From contig JADCGP010000035.1 of the NCBI GenBank assembly GCA_020248915.1, forward strand, positions 1 to 59,434: a DNA stretch of 59,434 nt, in the 5' to 3' direction. The DNA comes from Rubrivivax sp. Lineage in GTDB: Bacteria > Pseudomonadota > Gammaproteobacteria > Burkholderiales > Burkholderiaceae_C. This document shows positions 33,011-42,828 of this stretch, one piece after another. Both the position numbers and the translations under genes were made by a program. The first letter of the stretch is position 1. Every line of letters starts with the position of its first letter. Below the pieces are notes generated by a model, which saw nothing but the letters and a program-made list of their open reading frames with translations, did no database searches and had not been told where the DNA came from.

Positions 33011-33943
33011 ATGGACAGCCCCCGCATCAGCCTGATCGGCGCGCCCACCGACGTCGGTGCGGGCACGCGCGGCGCGAGCATGGGCCCCGAGGCGCTGCGC
33101 GTGGCGCAGCTGCAGCCGATGCTCGAGGCGCACGGCCTGGAGGTCGCCGACCGCGGCAACCTCGCCGGCCCGGCCAACCCGTGGCGCCCGCCGGTGGACG
33201 GCTACCGGCACCTGCCGGAGGTCGTGGCCTGGAACCGCGCGGTGCACGACGCGGTGCTCGCCGAGCTGCGGCTCGGCCGGCTGCCGATCCTGCTGGGCGG
33301 CGACCACAGCCTGGCGGTGGGCAGCATCGGCGCCGTGGCACGCCATTGCCGCGAGGCCGGGCGCAAGCTGCGCGTGCTGTGGCTGGACGCCCACGCCGAC
33401 TTCAACACCAGCGAGCTCACGCCGAGCGGCAATCTGCACGGCATGCCGGTGGCCTGCCTGTGCGGCCACGGGCCGCGCGAGCTGGTCGAGCTCGGCGCCG
33501 GCCCGGGCCACGCCGGCACCGCGCTGCACCCGCGCCAGGTGCGCCAGATCGGCATCCGCAGCGTCGACCCCGGCGAGAAACGCTTCGTCCACCAGCAGGG
33601 CCTCGAGGTGTTCGACATGCGCTACATCGACGAGCAGGGCATGCGGCACGCGATGGAACTGGCGCTGGCCACGCTCGACGCCGGCACTCACCTGCACGTC
33701 AGCTTCGATGTCGACTTCCTCGACCCGGACATCGCCCCCGGCGTGGGCACCACCGTGCGCGGGGGCCCCACGTACCGCGAGGCGCAGCTGTGCATGGAGA
33801 TGATCGCCGACAGCGGCCGGCTGGGCAGCCTCGACGTGATGGAGCTCAACCCGGCACTGGACGACCGCAACCGCACGGCGCTGCTGGCGGTCGACCTGAT
33901 CGAGAGCCTGTTCGGCAAGAGCACGCTGATGCGGGCCGCCTGA
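33011..33943 (+). CDS. rocF: Arginase
   Basis: A 310-residue ureohydrolase. The manganese-binding motifs are LLGGDHSLAVGS, LWLDAHADFNT and SFDVDFLDPDIAPGVGT, and the substrate-binding SPSGN-like loop reads TPSGNLHG. It hydrolyses arginine to ornithine and urea in the cytoplasm. It is closely spaced after the LOG-family gene, suggesting co-transcription. Agmatinase is a less likely alternative because the loop and overall pattern fit arginase better. Confidence 0.93.
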   Translation: MDSPRISLIGAPTDVGAGTRGASMGPEALRVAQLQPMLEAHGLEVADRGNLAGPANPWRPPVDGYRHLPEVVAWNRAVHDAVLAELRLGRLPILLGGDHSLAVGSIGAVARHCREAGRKLRVLWLDAHADFNTSELTPSGNLHGMPVACLCGHGPRELVELGAGPGHAGTALHPRQVRQIGIRSVDPGEKRFVHQQGLEVFDMRYIDEQGMRHAMELALATLDAGTHLHVSFDVDFLDPDIAPGVGTTVRGGPTYREAQLCMEMIADSGRLGSLDVMELNPALDDRNRTALLAVDLIESLFGKSTLMRAA

Positions 33944-34220
33944 GCGCGGCTTTCGCCGGCGTGGGCAGAGCGGGCCCAACCCGCCGGGCGTCCTGGACAG
34001 GACGCAGCCCTGCCGACAACGGCGGCCACGGCTGCAGGCTCGGCATCCCGGACCCTGACACCTCCGATCGCTTCATCCACAAGCCCTGCAGGGGCAAATG
34101 CGGTCGTTTTCCTCGTTTCGTCGCCTCAACGGCGGGCGCGGCGCTCCGTAAATTGTCATGGTCAAAACCCGCCGCGCAGCCAGGGCTCGCGCAGGCGCGC
34201 CATCGAACAAGGAGATCCCC

Positions 34221-35774
34221 GTGCACTCGCAGTCCCGCTACACGCTGGCGCAGAAGCTCTACGGCGCCTGCACCGTGCTCGTCATCGCGCTGGCCGGCCT
34301 GGCCGTCACCGTCTGGGCCCTGATGAGCCAGCAGGCCACGCTCACCGCCTCGGTCGAGAACAGCCGTGTGCCGCAGTTGCAGCGCATCGCCGAGATCGAG
34401 CTCAACGTCACGCGCGCCTCGCTGCAGCTGCGCCACGCGATCCTCGCGCGCACGCCGGACGAGCAGTCCGCCGCGCTGTCGGACGTGCTGGCCAAGAAGC
34501 AGCTGGTCGAGGCCCGGCTGGAGGAGTTCGGCAAGGCGCAGTTCACCCCCGAGGGCAAGGCCGCGTTCACGCCGATGCCGGCGCTGATGCGCGAGTTCTG
34601 GGAGATCGGCGGCCAGAACGTGCGACTGATCCAGGAGGGCCGCAAGGCCGAGGCCTTCGCGTTCCTGGTCGACCGCACCATCGGCGCGCGCAACGCGCTG
34701 CTCGCCCCGCTGGCGCGCGAGAAGGAGCGCCAGGGCCAACAACTGGCGGCCGAGCTGGGCGGCGTGCGCTCCGAGGCGGTGTTCGCGCGCAACCTGGTCG
34801 TGGGCCTCGCGCTGGTGGTGTCGGCCGGCATGTTCGGCCTGGCGGTCTGGCTGGTGCGGGTGATGCGCCAGCTCGGCGGTGAGCCCGGCGAATTGAAGAT
34901 GACCGCCGACGCGGTCGCCTCGGGCGACCTCGCGGTCACGATCCCGGTGCGCGCCGGCGACAGCGCCAGCGTGATGGCCGCGATGGCCCGGATGCGGGAT
35001 CAGCTCGCGCAGACGGTCCGTCTGGTGCGGCAAAACGCCGAGAGCGTGGCCACCGCGAGCGCGGAGATCGCCAATGGCAACGCCGACCTGTCCAGCCGCA
35101 CCGAGCAGCAGGCCAGCTCGCTGCAGCAGACCGCCGCGTCGATGGAGCAGCTCGGTGCCACGGTGCGGCAGAACGCCGACAACGCGCGCCAGGCCAACCA
35201 GCTCGCTTCCAACTCCTCGGAGGTGGCGCAGCAGGGCGGCACGATGGTCCGCGAGGTCGTCGAGACGATGCGCGGCATCAACGAGAGCAGCCGCCGCATC
35301 GCCGACATCATCGGCGTGATCGACGGCATCGCGTTCCAGACCAACATCCTGGCGCTGAACGCCGCGGTCGAGGCGGCGCGTGCCGGCGAACAGGGTCGCG
35401 GGTTCGCGGTCGTGGCCGGCGAGGTGCGCACCCTGGCCCAGCGCAGCGCCGAGGCCGCGCGCGAGATCAAGGCGCTGATCGGCACCAGCGTCGAGCGCGT
35501 GGAACAGGGCAGCGCCCTGGTCGACCGCACCGGCACCACGATGCAGGAGATCGTGCAGTCGATCGCGCGCGTCTCCGACATCGTCGCCGAGATCACGTCG
35601 GCCAGCGTCGAGCAGAGCCAGGGCGTGCACCAGGTCGGGCAGGCGGTGCAGCAGATGGACCAGGTGACGCAGCAGAACGCCGCGCTGGTCGAGGAGAGCG
35701 CGGCCGCCGCCGCGAGCCTGCGGCAGCAGGCGCAGCAGCTGGTGCAGTCGGTGTCGTCGTTCAGGCTCGCCTGA
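34221..35774 (+). CDS. Methyl-accepting chemotaxis protein
   Basis: A 517-residue receptor. I place the start at GTG 34221 because AAGGAG lies six bases before it; an in-frame ATG at 34158 would add a charged tail before the signal anchor. Layout: TM1 (about 12-34), a periplasmic helical sensor domain of Tar/4HB type (about 35-190), TM2 (about 194-215), HAMP (about 216-270) and the signalling domain, with the conserved hairpin [36 protein letters not shown]. It lacks a C-terminal CheR-binding pentapeptide. The ligand is unknown, and no che genes are nearby. Confidence 0.94.
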   Translation: MHSQSRYTLAQKLYGACTVLVIALAGLAVTVWALMSQQATLTASVENSRVPQLQRIAEIELNVTRASLQLRHAILARTPDEQSAALSDVLAKKQLVEARLEEFGKAQFTPEGKAAFTPMPALMREFWEIGGQNVRLIQEGRKAEAFAFLVDRTIGARNALLAPLAREKERQGQQLAAELGGVRSEAVFARNLVVGLALVVSAGMFGLAVWLVRVMRQLGGEPGELKMTADAVASGDLAVTIPVRAGDSASVMAAMARMRDQLAQTVRLVRQNAESVATASAEIANGNADLSSRTEQQASSLQQTAASMEQLGATVRQNADNARQANQLASNSSEVAQQGGTMVREVVETMRGINESSRRIADIIGVIDGIAFQTNILALNAAVEAARAGEQGRGFAVVAGEVRTLAQRSAEAAREIKALIGTSVERVEQGSALVDRTGTTMQEIVQSIARVSDIVAEITSASVEQSQGVHQVGQAVQQMDQVTQQNAALVEESAAAAASLRQQAQQLVQSVSSFRLA

Positions 35775-35798
35775 GGGGCGGCCGGTCCGGGCGGCGGC

Positions 35799-35905
35799 GT
35801 CACACGACGGGCGGGCGGGTCACCCTGCAGGGGCGGCCCGGGCCGTCCAGTCACGCCAAGGGCGGCCCGGGCCTCCCTGTTACCCGAAGGGCGCCCCGGG
35901 CGCCG
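35799..35905. repeat. Degenerate ~30-bp tandem repeat at the 3' end of the SulP gene
   Basis: Units starting GTCAC at 35799, 35819 and 35850 and GTTAC at 35879 share an AAGGGCGGCCCGGGCC-like core, with periods near 30. The last unit overlaps the stop codon and final codons of the SulP gene, so the array looks like duplication of the gene's end into the spacer. Confidence 0.6.
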
Positions 35906-37607
35906 CGGGCCGCCCGGTGCACTCCTCGAACACACGGGCCCGGCAGCGCGCGCAGACCTCGGGGTCGAGTGCGGGCACGATGGCCGCGATCGCGCTGCGC
36001 TTGTCCGCGAAGACGTGCCCCTCGCCCAGCCGCGCCGCGAAGCCGCTGCGCCGCCAGGCTTCGAGCACCTCAGGGCGCGGGCGGTGGAAGTACAGGCCGC
36101 CGCCGAGCGCGGCACGCTCGTGCCGCTCGTGCTCCCACAGCGCGGCGCCTGCCGCGTCGATGAAGTTCATGCTCTTGGCCATCACCAGCAGGTGGCGCGG
36201 CGCATCGGGGCCGCTGCGCAACGCGCGCAGTTGCTCGGCCACGTGGGCCTCGGCGCCGAACCACACCGACCCCTCCATGCGCAGCAGCTTGAGCTGGGGG
36301 CACTCCGGCGCGCCCGGCTCCAGCACGACGAACGGCCGCGCGGCGGCCGGCTGCCCGGTCGCCGGCGGCGGGGCTGCGAAGCCCATCGTCCGCATCGCCG
36401 GGTGCGCGGTGCGGTGCAGGTAGAGCAGCAGCGACGCGGCCACGCCGGCCAGCACCGCCTGCTCGAGCGGCAGCACCAGCATGGCCAGCGCCGTGCCGGC
36501 GGCCACCGCGGCCTCGCGGCGGTCGAGCCGCCAGAGGTCGCTCCACGCCGTTCGGTCCACCAGCGCCGCGGCCACCAACAGCAGCACGCCCGCGATGGCC
36601 GCCATCGGCAGCAGGGCGATCCAGCCCGCCGCCAGCGCCGCCAGCGCCAGCAGCAGCAGCGCCGCCAGCACGCCGCCGCGGCGCGTGCGGCCGCCGGCCT
36701 CCACGTACGGCAGCGAGCGGTTCAGCGAGCCGCAGGCCACGAAGCACGAAAAGAGCGAGCCCGCGGTGTTGGCCAGGCCCTGGCCGAGGCACTCGCGGTT
36801 GAGGTCGAGCGGGTCGCCCGAGCGCCGCGCCAGCGCCTTGGCGATCGCCGCCGACTGGCCGAGGCCCACCACCGTCAGCGCCAGTGCAATCGGCAGCAGG
36901 CGGCCGATCTCCTCCAAGTCGGGCTCGGGCCAGGCTGGCAAGGGCCAGGGCGCTGGCAGCGTGCCCACGCGTGACAGCGCCTCCCGGCCCGGGATGGCGA
37001 GGCTGGCCACCGTGGCCCCGGCCAGCGCCAGCAGCAGCGTGGGGCCGCGCGGCCACAGCCGGCGCAGCAGCAGCGCCAGCGCGACGGTCAGCGCACCCAC
37101 CGCGACCGAGGCGCCCTGGACCGCCGGCGCGCCGACCTCCCAGGCGCGCGCCAGCGGCATCGAGAACGACCAGCCGAGCAGGCCCTTGGCCCCCTGCAGC
37201 GCGATCAGCACGGCCGCACCGCTCAGGAAGCCGAGCAGCACCGACGGCGCGATGAAGTTGGCCAGGCTGCCCAGCCGCAGCAGCGCCAGCGCAAGCTGCA
37301 CCAGGCCCGTGAGCAGCGTGACGACCAGCACCAGCCGCAGGTACTCGGGGCTGCCCGCAGCCGCCAGCGGGGCCAGCGACGCGGCCAGCGCGAGCGACAG
37401 CGCGTTGGTGGGCCCCGTGAGCACCTGCCGGCTCGATCCGGCCAGCGCGGCCACGAGGCCGCAGACGATGGCGGTGTTGATCCCCCACGCCGGCGGCACG
37501 CCCGCCAGCGCCGCGAACGCCAGCCCCTGCGGCAGCGCCAGCACCGCAGCGAGCAACGCCGCCGCGGCCTCGGTGCGCCAGGCAGGTCGGGCGGGCGGCG
37601 CGGACAT
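35880..37607 (-). CDS. SulP-family anion transporter with STAS domain
   Basis: A 575-residue transporter. The start is the ATG at 37607 (MSAPPARPAWRTEAAAALLA); the frame stays open upstream but is non-family sequence. About eleven to thirteen membrane segments (residues about 10-400) include the SulP motifs LPQGLAFAALAGVPPAWG and GQSAAIAKALARRSGDPLDLNRECLGQGLAN. A cytoplasmic STAS domain (about 445-545) follows. The C-terminal tail has Cys residues (CARCRARVFEECTG). Family substrates include sulfate, bicarbonate and dicarboxylates; the specific anion cannot be told. Confidence 0.92.
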   Translation of the reverse strand: MSAPPARPAWRTEAAAALLAAVLALPQGLAFAALAGVPPAWGINTAIVCGLVAALAGSSRQVLTGPTNALSLALAASLAPLAAAGSPEYLRLVLVVTLLTGLVQLALALLRLGSLANFIAPSVLLGFLSGAAVLIALQGAKGLLGWSFSMPLARAWEVGAPAVQGASVAVGALTVALALLLRRLWPRGPTLLLALAGATVASLAIPGREALSRVGTLPAPWPLPAWPEPDLEEIGRLLPIALALTVVGLGQSAAIAKALARRSGDPLDLNRECLGQGLANTAGSLFSCFVACGSLNRSLPYVEAGGRTRRGGVLAALLLLALAALAAGWIALLPMAAIAGVLLLVAAALVDRTAWSDLWRLDRREAAVAAGTALAMLVLPLEQAVLAGVAASLLLYLHRTAHPAMRTMGFAAPPPATGQPAAARPFVVLEPGAPECPQLKLLRMEGSVWFGAEAHVAEQLRALRSGPDAPRHLLVMAKSMNFIDAAGAALWEHERHERAALGGGLYFHRPRPEVLEAWRRSGFAARLGEGHVFADKRSAIAAIVPALDPEVCARCRARVFEECTGRPAAPGAPFG

Positions 37608-37762
37608 GCCGGCGAGCGTAGCACCCGCGCCACGGGAAGCCGGAGTTCGCCAGCCGCACTGCCGTCCGCGCGCCGCGCTGCTGGCAGACTGCAGCCCAAG
37701 GCCCACGCCCTGCCCGCCCTGCCCGTCCCTTCGGCACCGCCCGCGCCGCCCGCACGCACCCC

Positions 37763-38563
37763 ATGAACGACCCTCGCCCGCTGCTGGTCGGCGTGTCCGC
37801 CCGCATCTACTACCCCGGTTCGCACGGGCCGCTGCCCGGAGTCTTCACCAAGACGCTGCACTACCTGGAGCAGAGCGTGGCGCACTGGGTGCTGTCGGGG
37901 CACGCGATGGCCGTGATGATCCCGGCCGTCACCAAGGACAGCCTCGTGCTGCGCAGCGACCTCGACCTCGACGACTACGCTGCCGCCCTCGACGGGCTGC
38001 TGCTGCAGGGGGGCAACGACGTCGCGCCCGAGTGCTACGGCGAGACCGCCCTGCAACCCGACTGGGCGGGCGACGCGGTGCGCGACCGCTACGAGATCGA
38101 ACTGATCGACGCCTTCGTCCGCGCCGGCAAGCCGGTGTTCGGCATCTGCCGCGGCCTGCAGCTGATCAACGTGATGCACGGCGGCACGCTGTGGCAGGAC
38201 ATCGCGACGCAGCGCCCCGGCGCGATCGCGCACCGCGAGCCCGGCCGCTACGAGCACCACCACCACGCCATCGAGATCGTGCCCGGCACGCGGCTCGCGG
38301 CGCTCTACCCGGGCCGCGCGCGCGCCATCGCCAACAGCATCCACCACCAGGCGATCAAGGATCTCGCGCCCGGTTTCGAGGTCGAGGCCCGCTGCCCCGA
38401 CGACGGCACGATCGAGGCCATCCGCCGCAGCGGCCCGGGCTTCGTGGCGGCCGTGCAGTGGCACCCCGAGTTCCACGCGCCCGACGGCCCGGACGACTTC
38501 GACGACCGGGCCCTGCTGCAGGACTTCCTCGACGCCTGCCGGGCCGCGCGCCGCCCGCGCTGA
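37763..38563 (+). CDS. puuD: Peptidase C26 / gamma-glutamyl-GABA hydrolase-like class I amidotransferase
   Basis: A 266-residue cytoplasmic hydrolase of the PuuD type. The nucleophile elbow is FGICRGLQLINVMHGG, and the His-Glu pair is in AVQWHPEFH; ISxR- and QGG-type motifs (LLLQGGNDV) also match. It would hydrolyse gamma-glutamyl amides, as in putrescine use, and arginase nearby could feed polyamine turnover. No other puu genes are adjacent, so the assignment to that pathway is inferred. Confidence 0.88.
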   Translation: MNDPRPLLVGVSARIYYPGSHGPLPGVFTKTLHYLEQSVAHWVLSGHAMAVMIPAVTKDSLVLRSDLDLDDYAAALDGLLLQGGNDVAPECYGETALQPDWAGDAVRDRYEIELIDAFVRAGKPVFGICRGLQLINVMHGGTLWQDIATQRPGAIAHREPGRYEHHHHAIEIVPGTRLAALYPGRARAIANSIHHQAIKDLAPGFEVEARCPDDGTIEAIRRSGPGFVAAVQWHPEFHAPDGPDDFDDRALLQDFLDACRAARRPR

Positions 38564-38567
38564 GCGC

Positions 38568-38603
38568 GCGCCCTGCCGCCCTGCCGGGCGGGCGGCAGGG
38601 CGC
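38568..38603. terminator. GC-rich hairpin between convergent genes
   Basis: GCGCCCTGCCGCCC (38568-38581) pairs perfectly with GGGCGGCAGGGCGC (38590-38603), a 14-bp stem with an 8-base loop. It lies right after puuD and before the convergent mtnN gene. There is no T run, so it may act as a bidirectional barrier rather than a classic intrinsic terminator. Confidence 0.5.
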
Positions 38604-38658
38604 TCGGCCACTCGGCCACTCGGCCGCTCGGCTACTCGGCCGCTCGGCCGCTCGGCCG
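38603..38658. repeat. 8-bp tandem repeat, seven copies
   Basis: CTCGGCCA/G is repeated seven times with single-base variation, between the hairpin and the stop codon of mtnN. Confidence 0.92.
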
Positions 38659-38659
38659 A

Positions 38660-39400
38660 TCAGTCGCGCCCCTTCGCCAGCGCCGCCAGCACCACCTCGC
38701 GCGCGTAGGGCGCGGCGACCTCGGCCAGGAAGCGCGGGAAGTCGACGTGCGCCTGGTCGTCGGCGCGGTCGCTGACGCTGCGCAGCACCGCCAGCGGACG
38801 GCCGAAGTCGGCGGCCACCTGCGCCACCGCGGCGCTCTCCATGTCCACGGCCAGCGCCTGCGGCAGCTCGGTGCGCAGGCGCCGGCTCTCGTCCGCCGAC
38901 GACACGAAGCGGTCGCCGCTGACCACCAGACCGCGGTGCACCTGGGGCGCATCGACGCCGAAGGCCTGCAGCGCCGGGTGCGGTGAGGCCAGCACCTCGG
39001 CCGCGGCCACTTCCAGCGCGGCGGCCAGCGCCGCGTCGGTGTCGAAGTGGCTGCGGCCGCGGCCGGGGACTTCCCAACGCGGAAAGAGCGGGCTCGCGTC
39101 GAGGTCGTGCTGCAGCAGCTGCCGCGCCACCACCAGGTCGCCCACGCGGACGCCCGGGGCCAGCCCGCCGGCGACGCCCGTGAAGACCAGCGCGCGCGCC
39201 TGCCAGCGCTCGCACAGGAGCGCCGCGGTCGCCGCCGCGGCCGCCTTGCCGATGCCGCTGAGCACCAGCACCACGTCGTGCCCGGCGAGCCGGCCGCGGT
39301 GGAAGTCGCGCCCGGCCAGCCGCTCGACGCGGGCACCCTGGAGCTCCGGTAGCAGCGCGGCCAGCTCGTCGTGCAGCGCGGACAGGATGGCCAGCGTCAT
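38660..39400 (-). CDS. mtnN: 5'-methylthioadenosine/S-adenosylhomocysteine nucleosidase
   Basis: A 246-residue PNP/UDP-family nucleosidase. It has the N-terminal LAILSALHDEL with the conserved glutamate, SGIGKAAAAATAALL, FTGVAGGLAPGVRVGDLVVA, the substrate-binding AVDMESAAVAQVA and the catalytic Asp in SVSDRADD. It cleaves methylthioadenosine and S-adenosylhomocysteine, recycling adenine and removing inhibitors of methylation and polyamine synthesis. It is convergent with puuD. Confidence 0.93.
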   Translation of the reverse strand: MTLAILSALHDELAALLPELQGARVERLAGRDFHRGRLAGHDVVLVLSGIGKAAAAATAALLCERWQARALVFTGVAGGLAPGVRVGDLVVARQLLQHDLDASPLFPRWEVPGRGRSHFDTDAALAAALEVAAAEVLASPHPALQAFGVDAPQVHRGLVVSGDRFVSSADESRRLRTELPQALAVDMESAAVAQVAADFGRPLAVLRSVSDRADDQAHVDFPRFLAEVAAPYAREVVLAALAKGRD

Positions 39401-39477
39401 CCGGCGATGCTAGGCCAGGCGGCGCGTGGTTCGGGGGCGCATTGCCCGCGGCACCGCGCTTAGACGGCCGGCTCGGC

Positions 39478-42400
39478 TCAGGTCGCTGCCGCCGCGTCCA
39501 CGGCCCCGACCCGCAACGCGTGGTGCACCGGGTTGCGCCGGCGGAACGAATCGCGGAACTCGGGCGGCACGTGCTCGCGCTCGATCGCCTCGATGCGCCG
39601 CAGCCCGCACGCGCGCGCCTCGTCGGCCTGGGCCGCCCTGCCGCAGGCGTGGTAGGCCTGGGCCAGGCACAACCAAGCCTCCGGTTCGCCGATGTCGGCC
39701 GGCACCACGGCGTCACCGGACGACGCGTCGACCTCGAGGGCGGCACGGACTTCCTCGGCCTGCAGCAGCGCAAGCTTGTGCATCCCGTGCATGGCGGCCA
39801 GACGCGCGCCATGGCACGCGGCCGCCAGCACCACGCCCTCGCGCCCATCGCGCCGCGCCTCCGCGGCGATCGCCTGCAGCGCATCGAGGTCGGCCAGCCG
39901 GCCGCCGGCTGCGGCGACGTGCACGCCGACGGTGTCGCGGGCGATGCGGACGCCGCCCTCGGCCACGCACTGCGCCGCGCGCTCGAGCGCATCGCCCACG
40001 GGCTGCCGCAGCGCGCGGCGGCAGCGCGCCAGCAGCAGCCAGCGCCGCGCGGCCAACCAGCGCGGCAGCCCGCTCAGCGCGGTCTCGTCGGGCAGTGTCT
40101 GCTGCACGCGGGCCAGCTGCCCGAGCTGCCACCAGACGGCCGCCTGTGCCAGGTCGACCAGCGGGATGAACGCGACAACGCCCGCGCCCAGCACGCGACG
40201 CGCCTCGTCGGCAGCCTGCAGGGCGCGATCGTGCCGCCCGAGGTCACGCAGCGCGTTGACGCGCATCGACATCATCGACCCCAGCATCCCGGCGCCGTCG
40301 TCGTGCGCACCGGCCAGCCGCAGCGACTGCTCGATGGTGGCCAGCGCCGCAACCATCCGCCCGGCGTCCATCTCGGAACACGCCAGGTTCGACAGCGCCG
40401 AGACAGCCGTTGCCTGTTCTGCGGCCCGCAGCGCCAGCTCGACCGCGGTGCGATGCAGCGACACCGCCTCGCGCGTACGGCCGAGGTTGTCGAGCAGGAT
40501 GCCGCGCTCGGAGTACAGCTTGGGGGAGGGGCGCTCCAGGCGCTCGAGCAGCGCGAGCATCTCGTCGCTCGGCACCAGCGCCTCCGCGGGACGATCCTGC
40601 ATCGCCAGCGCGCACGACAGCGAGGACAGCGCGTCGGCCAGCGCCTGCGGCGAGCCTGAAGCCCGCGCCGCGGCGACGGCACGGCGGCCCTCCACCTCGG
40701 CCTCGGCGAACCTGCCGAGGTTGTTCATGAACGTCGCACGCTGCACCGCGAGCATCGCCTGCTGCCGCGGCGTGCGGGCCAGGCGATCGCGCGCTGTCTC
40801 CAGCTCGGGCAGCACGGTCGTGGCGACACAGGTCTGTGCCTCGGCCGCGGCGACGAGCGTCTGCCACGCCTCCTCCGCCAGGCCGGCCGCCTCCTCGATG
40901 CGCGCGGCCGTCATCAGGAAGCCGAGCTCCTCGCGCCGGCGCAGCCCGGCGCCGGCCTGCGCCGCTGCCCGATGCAGCGCGGGCAACGCCTGCCGCTCGC
41001 GGCCGGCCGCCAGCCAGTGGCCGGCGATGCGGGCCGGCTCGCCGCCCCGCTCCTCGACGAACTGCGCGACCGCGCCGTGAAGGTGGCGGGCGATGGCCTC
41101 CGGCACCGAACGCAGCACCGCATCGTGCACGAGGTCGTGCGCGAAGGCCTGGTCGCGCAGCACCTGCGCCGTCTCCAGCTCGGTCCAGGCATCGGCCAGT
41201 TCGACGGCCCGCGCGCCGGTGATCTGCTCGGCCAGCGCGATCGAGAAGTCGGTGCCGGCGATGGCCGCCACGCGCGCGAGCGCCAGGGCACGCTCGGGCA
41301 GCTGCTTCAGGCGACGCTCGATCAGCGCGCCCACGGCCAGCGGGCGCGGCAGTCGTCCCTCCTGCAGCACGCCGGCGGCCAGCCCCTGCTTCAGCGTCTC
41401 CAGCGCGAACAGCGGGTTGCCGCCGGTGTGCCTTGTCAGGGGGCCTGCGAGCTGCCGGGCATCCACGCCGGGCAGGCCGAGCGACTCGACGAGCTCGGCC
41501 ATCTGCGCCACGTCGAGCGGCGCGACGTCGATCGCCTCCAGGGCCTGGGCGTCCTCGAGCGCCGTGCGCAGCATCCGTGCGGCCTCGCCGCCCTCGCCAG
41601 GGCGCTGCGCCAGCGCCCAGCGCAGGCCGCGCAACGGCTCGGAGCCCATCAGCGCATGCAGCATCTCGATGCTCGCCTCGTCGGCGAAGTGCAGGTCGTC
41701 GACGACGACGCCGTCGACCGGCGCGCCTTCGACATGCGCCTGCGCGAGCAGCGCCTCGATCGAGCCCTGCAGCAGCAGCCGGTGGCCGTCGGCGGGGAGC
41801 GGCACTGCCGGCGCAAGCTCGGGCAGAAGCCGCGCCAGCTCGGTGCGGCGGGGTGGCGGCAGGTCGACCGGGGTGCGCTGCATCACCGCACGCAGCATGC
41901 GCGACAGCGTGGCGTAGGGCACGCCGGCGTCGCCCGGCCGGCCCTGCAGCATCACGACGCGCCGCGTGGCGCTGAACTCGGCCAGCAGGCGACTCTTGCC
42001 GAGACCGGCCTCGCCCTGCAGCAGCGCGGCCTGCCCGCGCGCCCAGGCGCCGGCGAGGGCGGCCATCTCGGACGCACGGCCCACCATGCGCGGCGGGCGC
42101 AGCATCGTGACCGGCACGTCGCGCGTCGCGGACAGCGCCGATGCCGACGACGCTGCCGACGGCTCGCGAGCCGTGCGCAGCGCGCGCGCCAGCGCCTCGG
42201 TCTCGGCGGAGGGCTGCGCGCCGAAGCGCGACCTCAGCCGAGCCGCCAACCGCTCGTACGCGACCTGCGCCTGCGCCGCGTCGCCGCGCAGATAGTGCAG
42301 CCGCATCAGCGTGCGATGGTGGGCCTCGCTGTCGCCGTCGACCTGCACCAGCTCCTCGGCCAGCCGGGTGGCGGCCTGCAGGTCGCCCTGCGCCTCGGCG

Positions 42401-42828
42401 TCGGCGATGCGCTGCACCAGGCCGCCGGCCACGCCGCTGCGGCGCCGCCCACGCTGGTGCGCCAGCCAGGCTGCGAAGTCCTCGCAATCGTCGTAGGACA
42501 GATCGCCGAGCAGCGTGCCGCCGCCCGCCGCGTGCAGGTCGGTCGAGACCCCGGCGGCGATGAACAGCGCATCCTCACCGCGCACCAGGTCGACGCTGTA
42601 GTTCCGCTTGAATCGCGCGATCTGCTGGCGCAACGCCTGGCGCGCGTTGTCGGAGTCCGGCCACAGCAGCGCGGCGGCGCGCGCGCGCGTGACGCCAGGT
42701 TCGAGCGCCACCAGTGCCAGCAGGCCGGCAGCGCGCCGCTCGAACGCCTTGACGCTGCCGTCCGCGGACTCGAGTACGGGGTCTCCGAGCAGGCGGACCG
42801 TGGCGGTCGAGGCGACATCGGGCGTCAT
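39478..42828 (-). CDS. BTAD-type transcriptional regulator with STAND ATPase and TPR-like repeats
   Basis: A 1116-residue regulator from ATG 42828; in-frame ATGs at 42849, 42867 and 42909 are alternatives and none has a strong Shine-Dalgarno. Residues about 8-75 are a winged-helix (OmpR/SARP-like) DNA-binding domain, starting VRLLGDPVLES. Residues about 95-215 are a bacterial transcriptional activator domain. A STAND-type ATPase follows, with Walker A LLQGEAGLGKS (near 270-280) and Walker B VVVDDLHFAD. The C-terminal half is helical and TPR-like, suited to protein or ligand sensing. It is the only obvious DNA-binding protein in the minus-strand block of exported proteins and a good candidate for their shared promoter element; that link is inference. 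Confidence 0.88.
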   Translation of the reverse strand: MTPDVASTATVRLLGDPVLESADGSVKAFERRAAGLLALVALEPGVTRARAAALLWPDSDNARQALRQQIARFKRNYSVDLVRGEDALFIAAGVSTDLHAAGGGTLLGDLSYDDCEDFAAWLAHQRGRRRSGVAGGLVQRIADAEAQGDLQAATRLAEELVQVDGDSEAHHRTLMRLHYLRGDAAQAQVAYERLAARLRSRFGAQPSAETEALARALRTAREPSAASSASALSATRDVPVTMLRPPRMVGRASEMAALAGAWARGQAALLQGEAGLGKSRLLAEFSATRRVVMLQGRPGDAGVPYATLSRMLRAVMQRTPVDLPPPRRTELARLLPELAPAVPLPADGHRLLLQGSIEALLAQAHVEGAPVDGVVVDDLHFADEASIEMLHALMGSEPLRGLRWALAQRPGEGGEAARMLRTALEDAQALEAIDVAPLDVAQMAELVESLGLPGVDARQLAGPLTRHTGGNPLFALETLKQGLAAGVLQEGRLPRPLAVGALIERRLKQLPERALALARVAAIAGTDFSIALAEQITGARAVELADAWTELETAQVLRDQAFAHDLVHDAVLRSVPEAIARHLHGAVAQFVEERGGEPARIAGHWLAAGRERQALPALHRAAAQAGAGLRRREELGFLMTAARIEEAAGLAEEAWQTLVAAAEAQTCVATTVLPELETARDRLARTPRQQAMLAVQRATFMNNLGRFAEAEVEGRRAVAAARASGSPQALADALSSLSCALAMQDRPAEALVPSDEMLALLERLERPSPKLYSERGILLDNLGRTREAVSLHRTAVELALRAAEQATAVSALSNLACSEMDAGRMVAALATIEQSLRLAGAHDDGAGMLGSMMSMRVNALRDLGRHDRALQAADEARRVLGAGVVAFIPLVDLAQAAVWWQLGQLARVQQTLPDETALSGLPRWLAARRWLLLARCRRALRQPVGDALERAAQCVAEGGVRIARDTVGVHVAAAGGRLADLDALQAIAAEARRDGREGVVLAAACHGARLAAMHGMHKLALLQAEEVRAALEVDASSGDAVVPADIGEPEAWLCLAQAYHACGRAAQADEARACGLRRIEAIEREHVPPEFRDSFRRRNPVHHALRVGAVDAAAAT

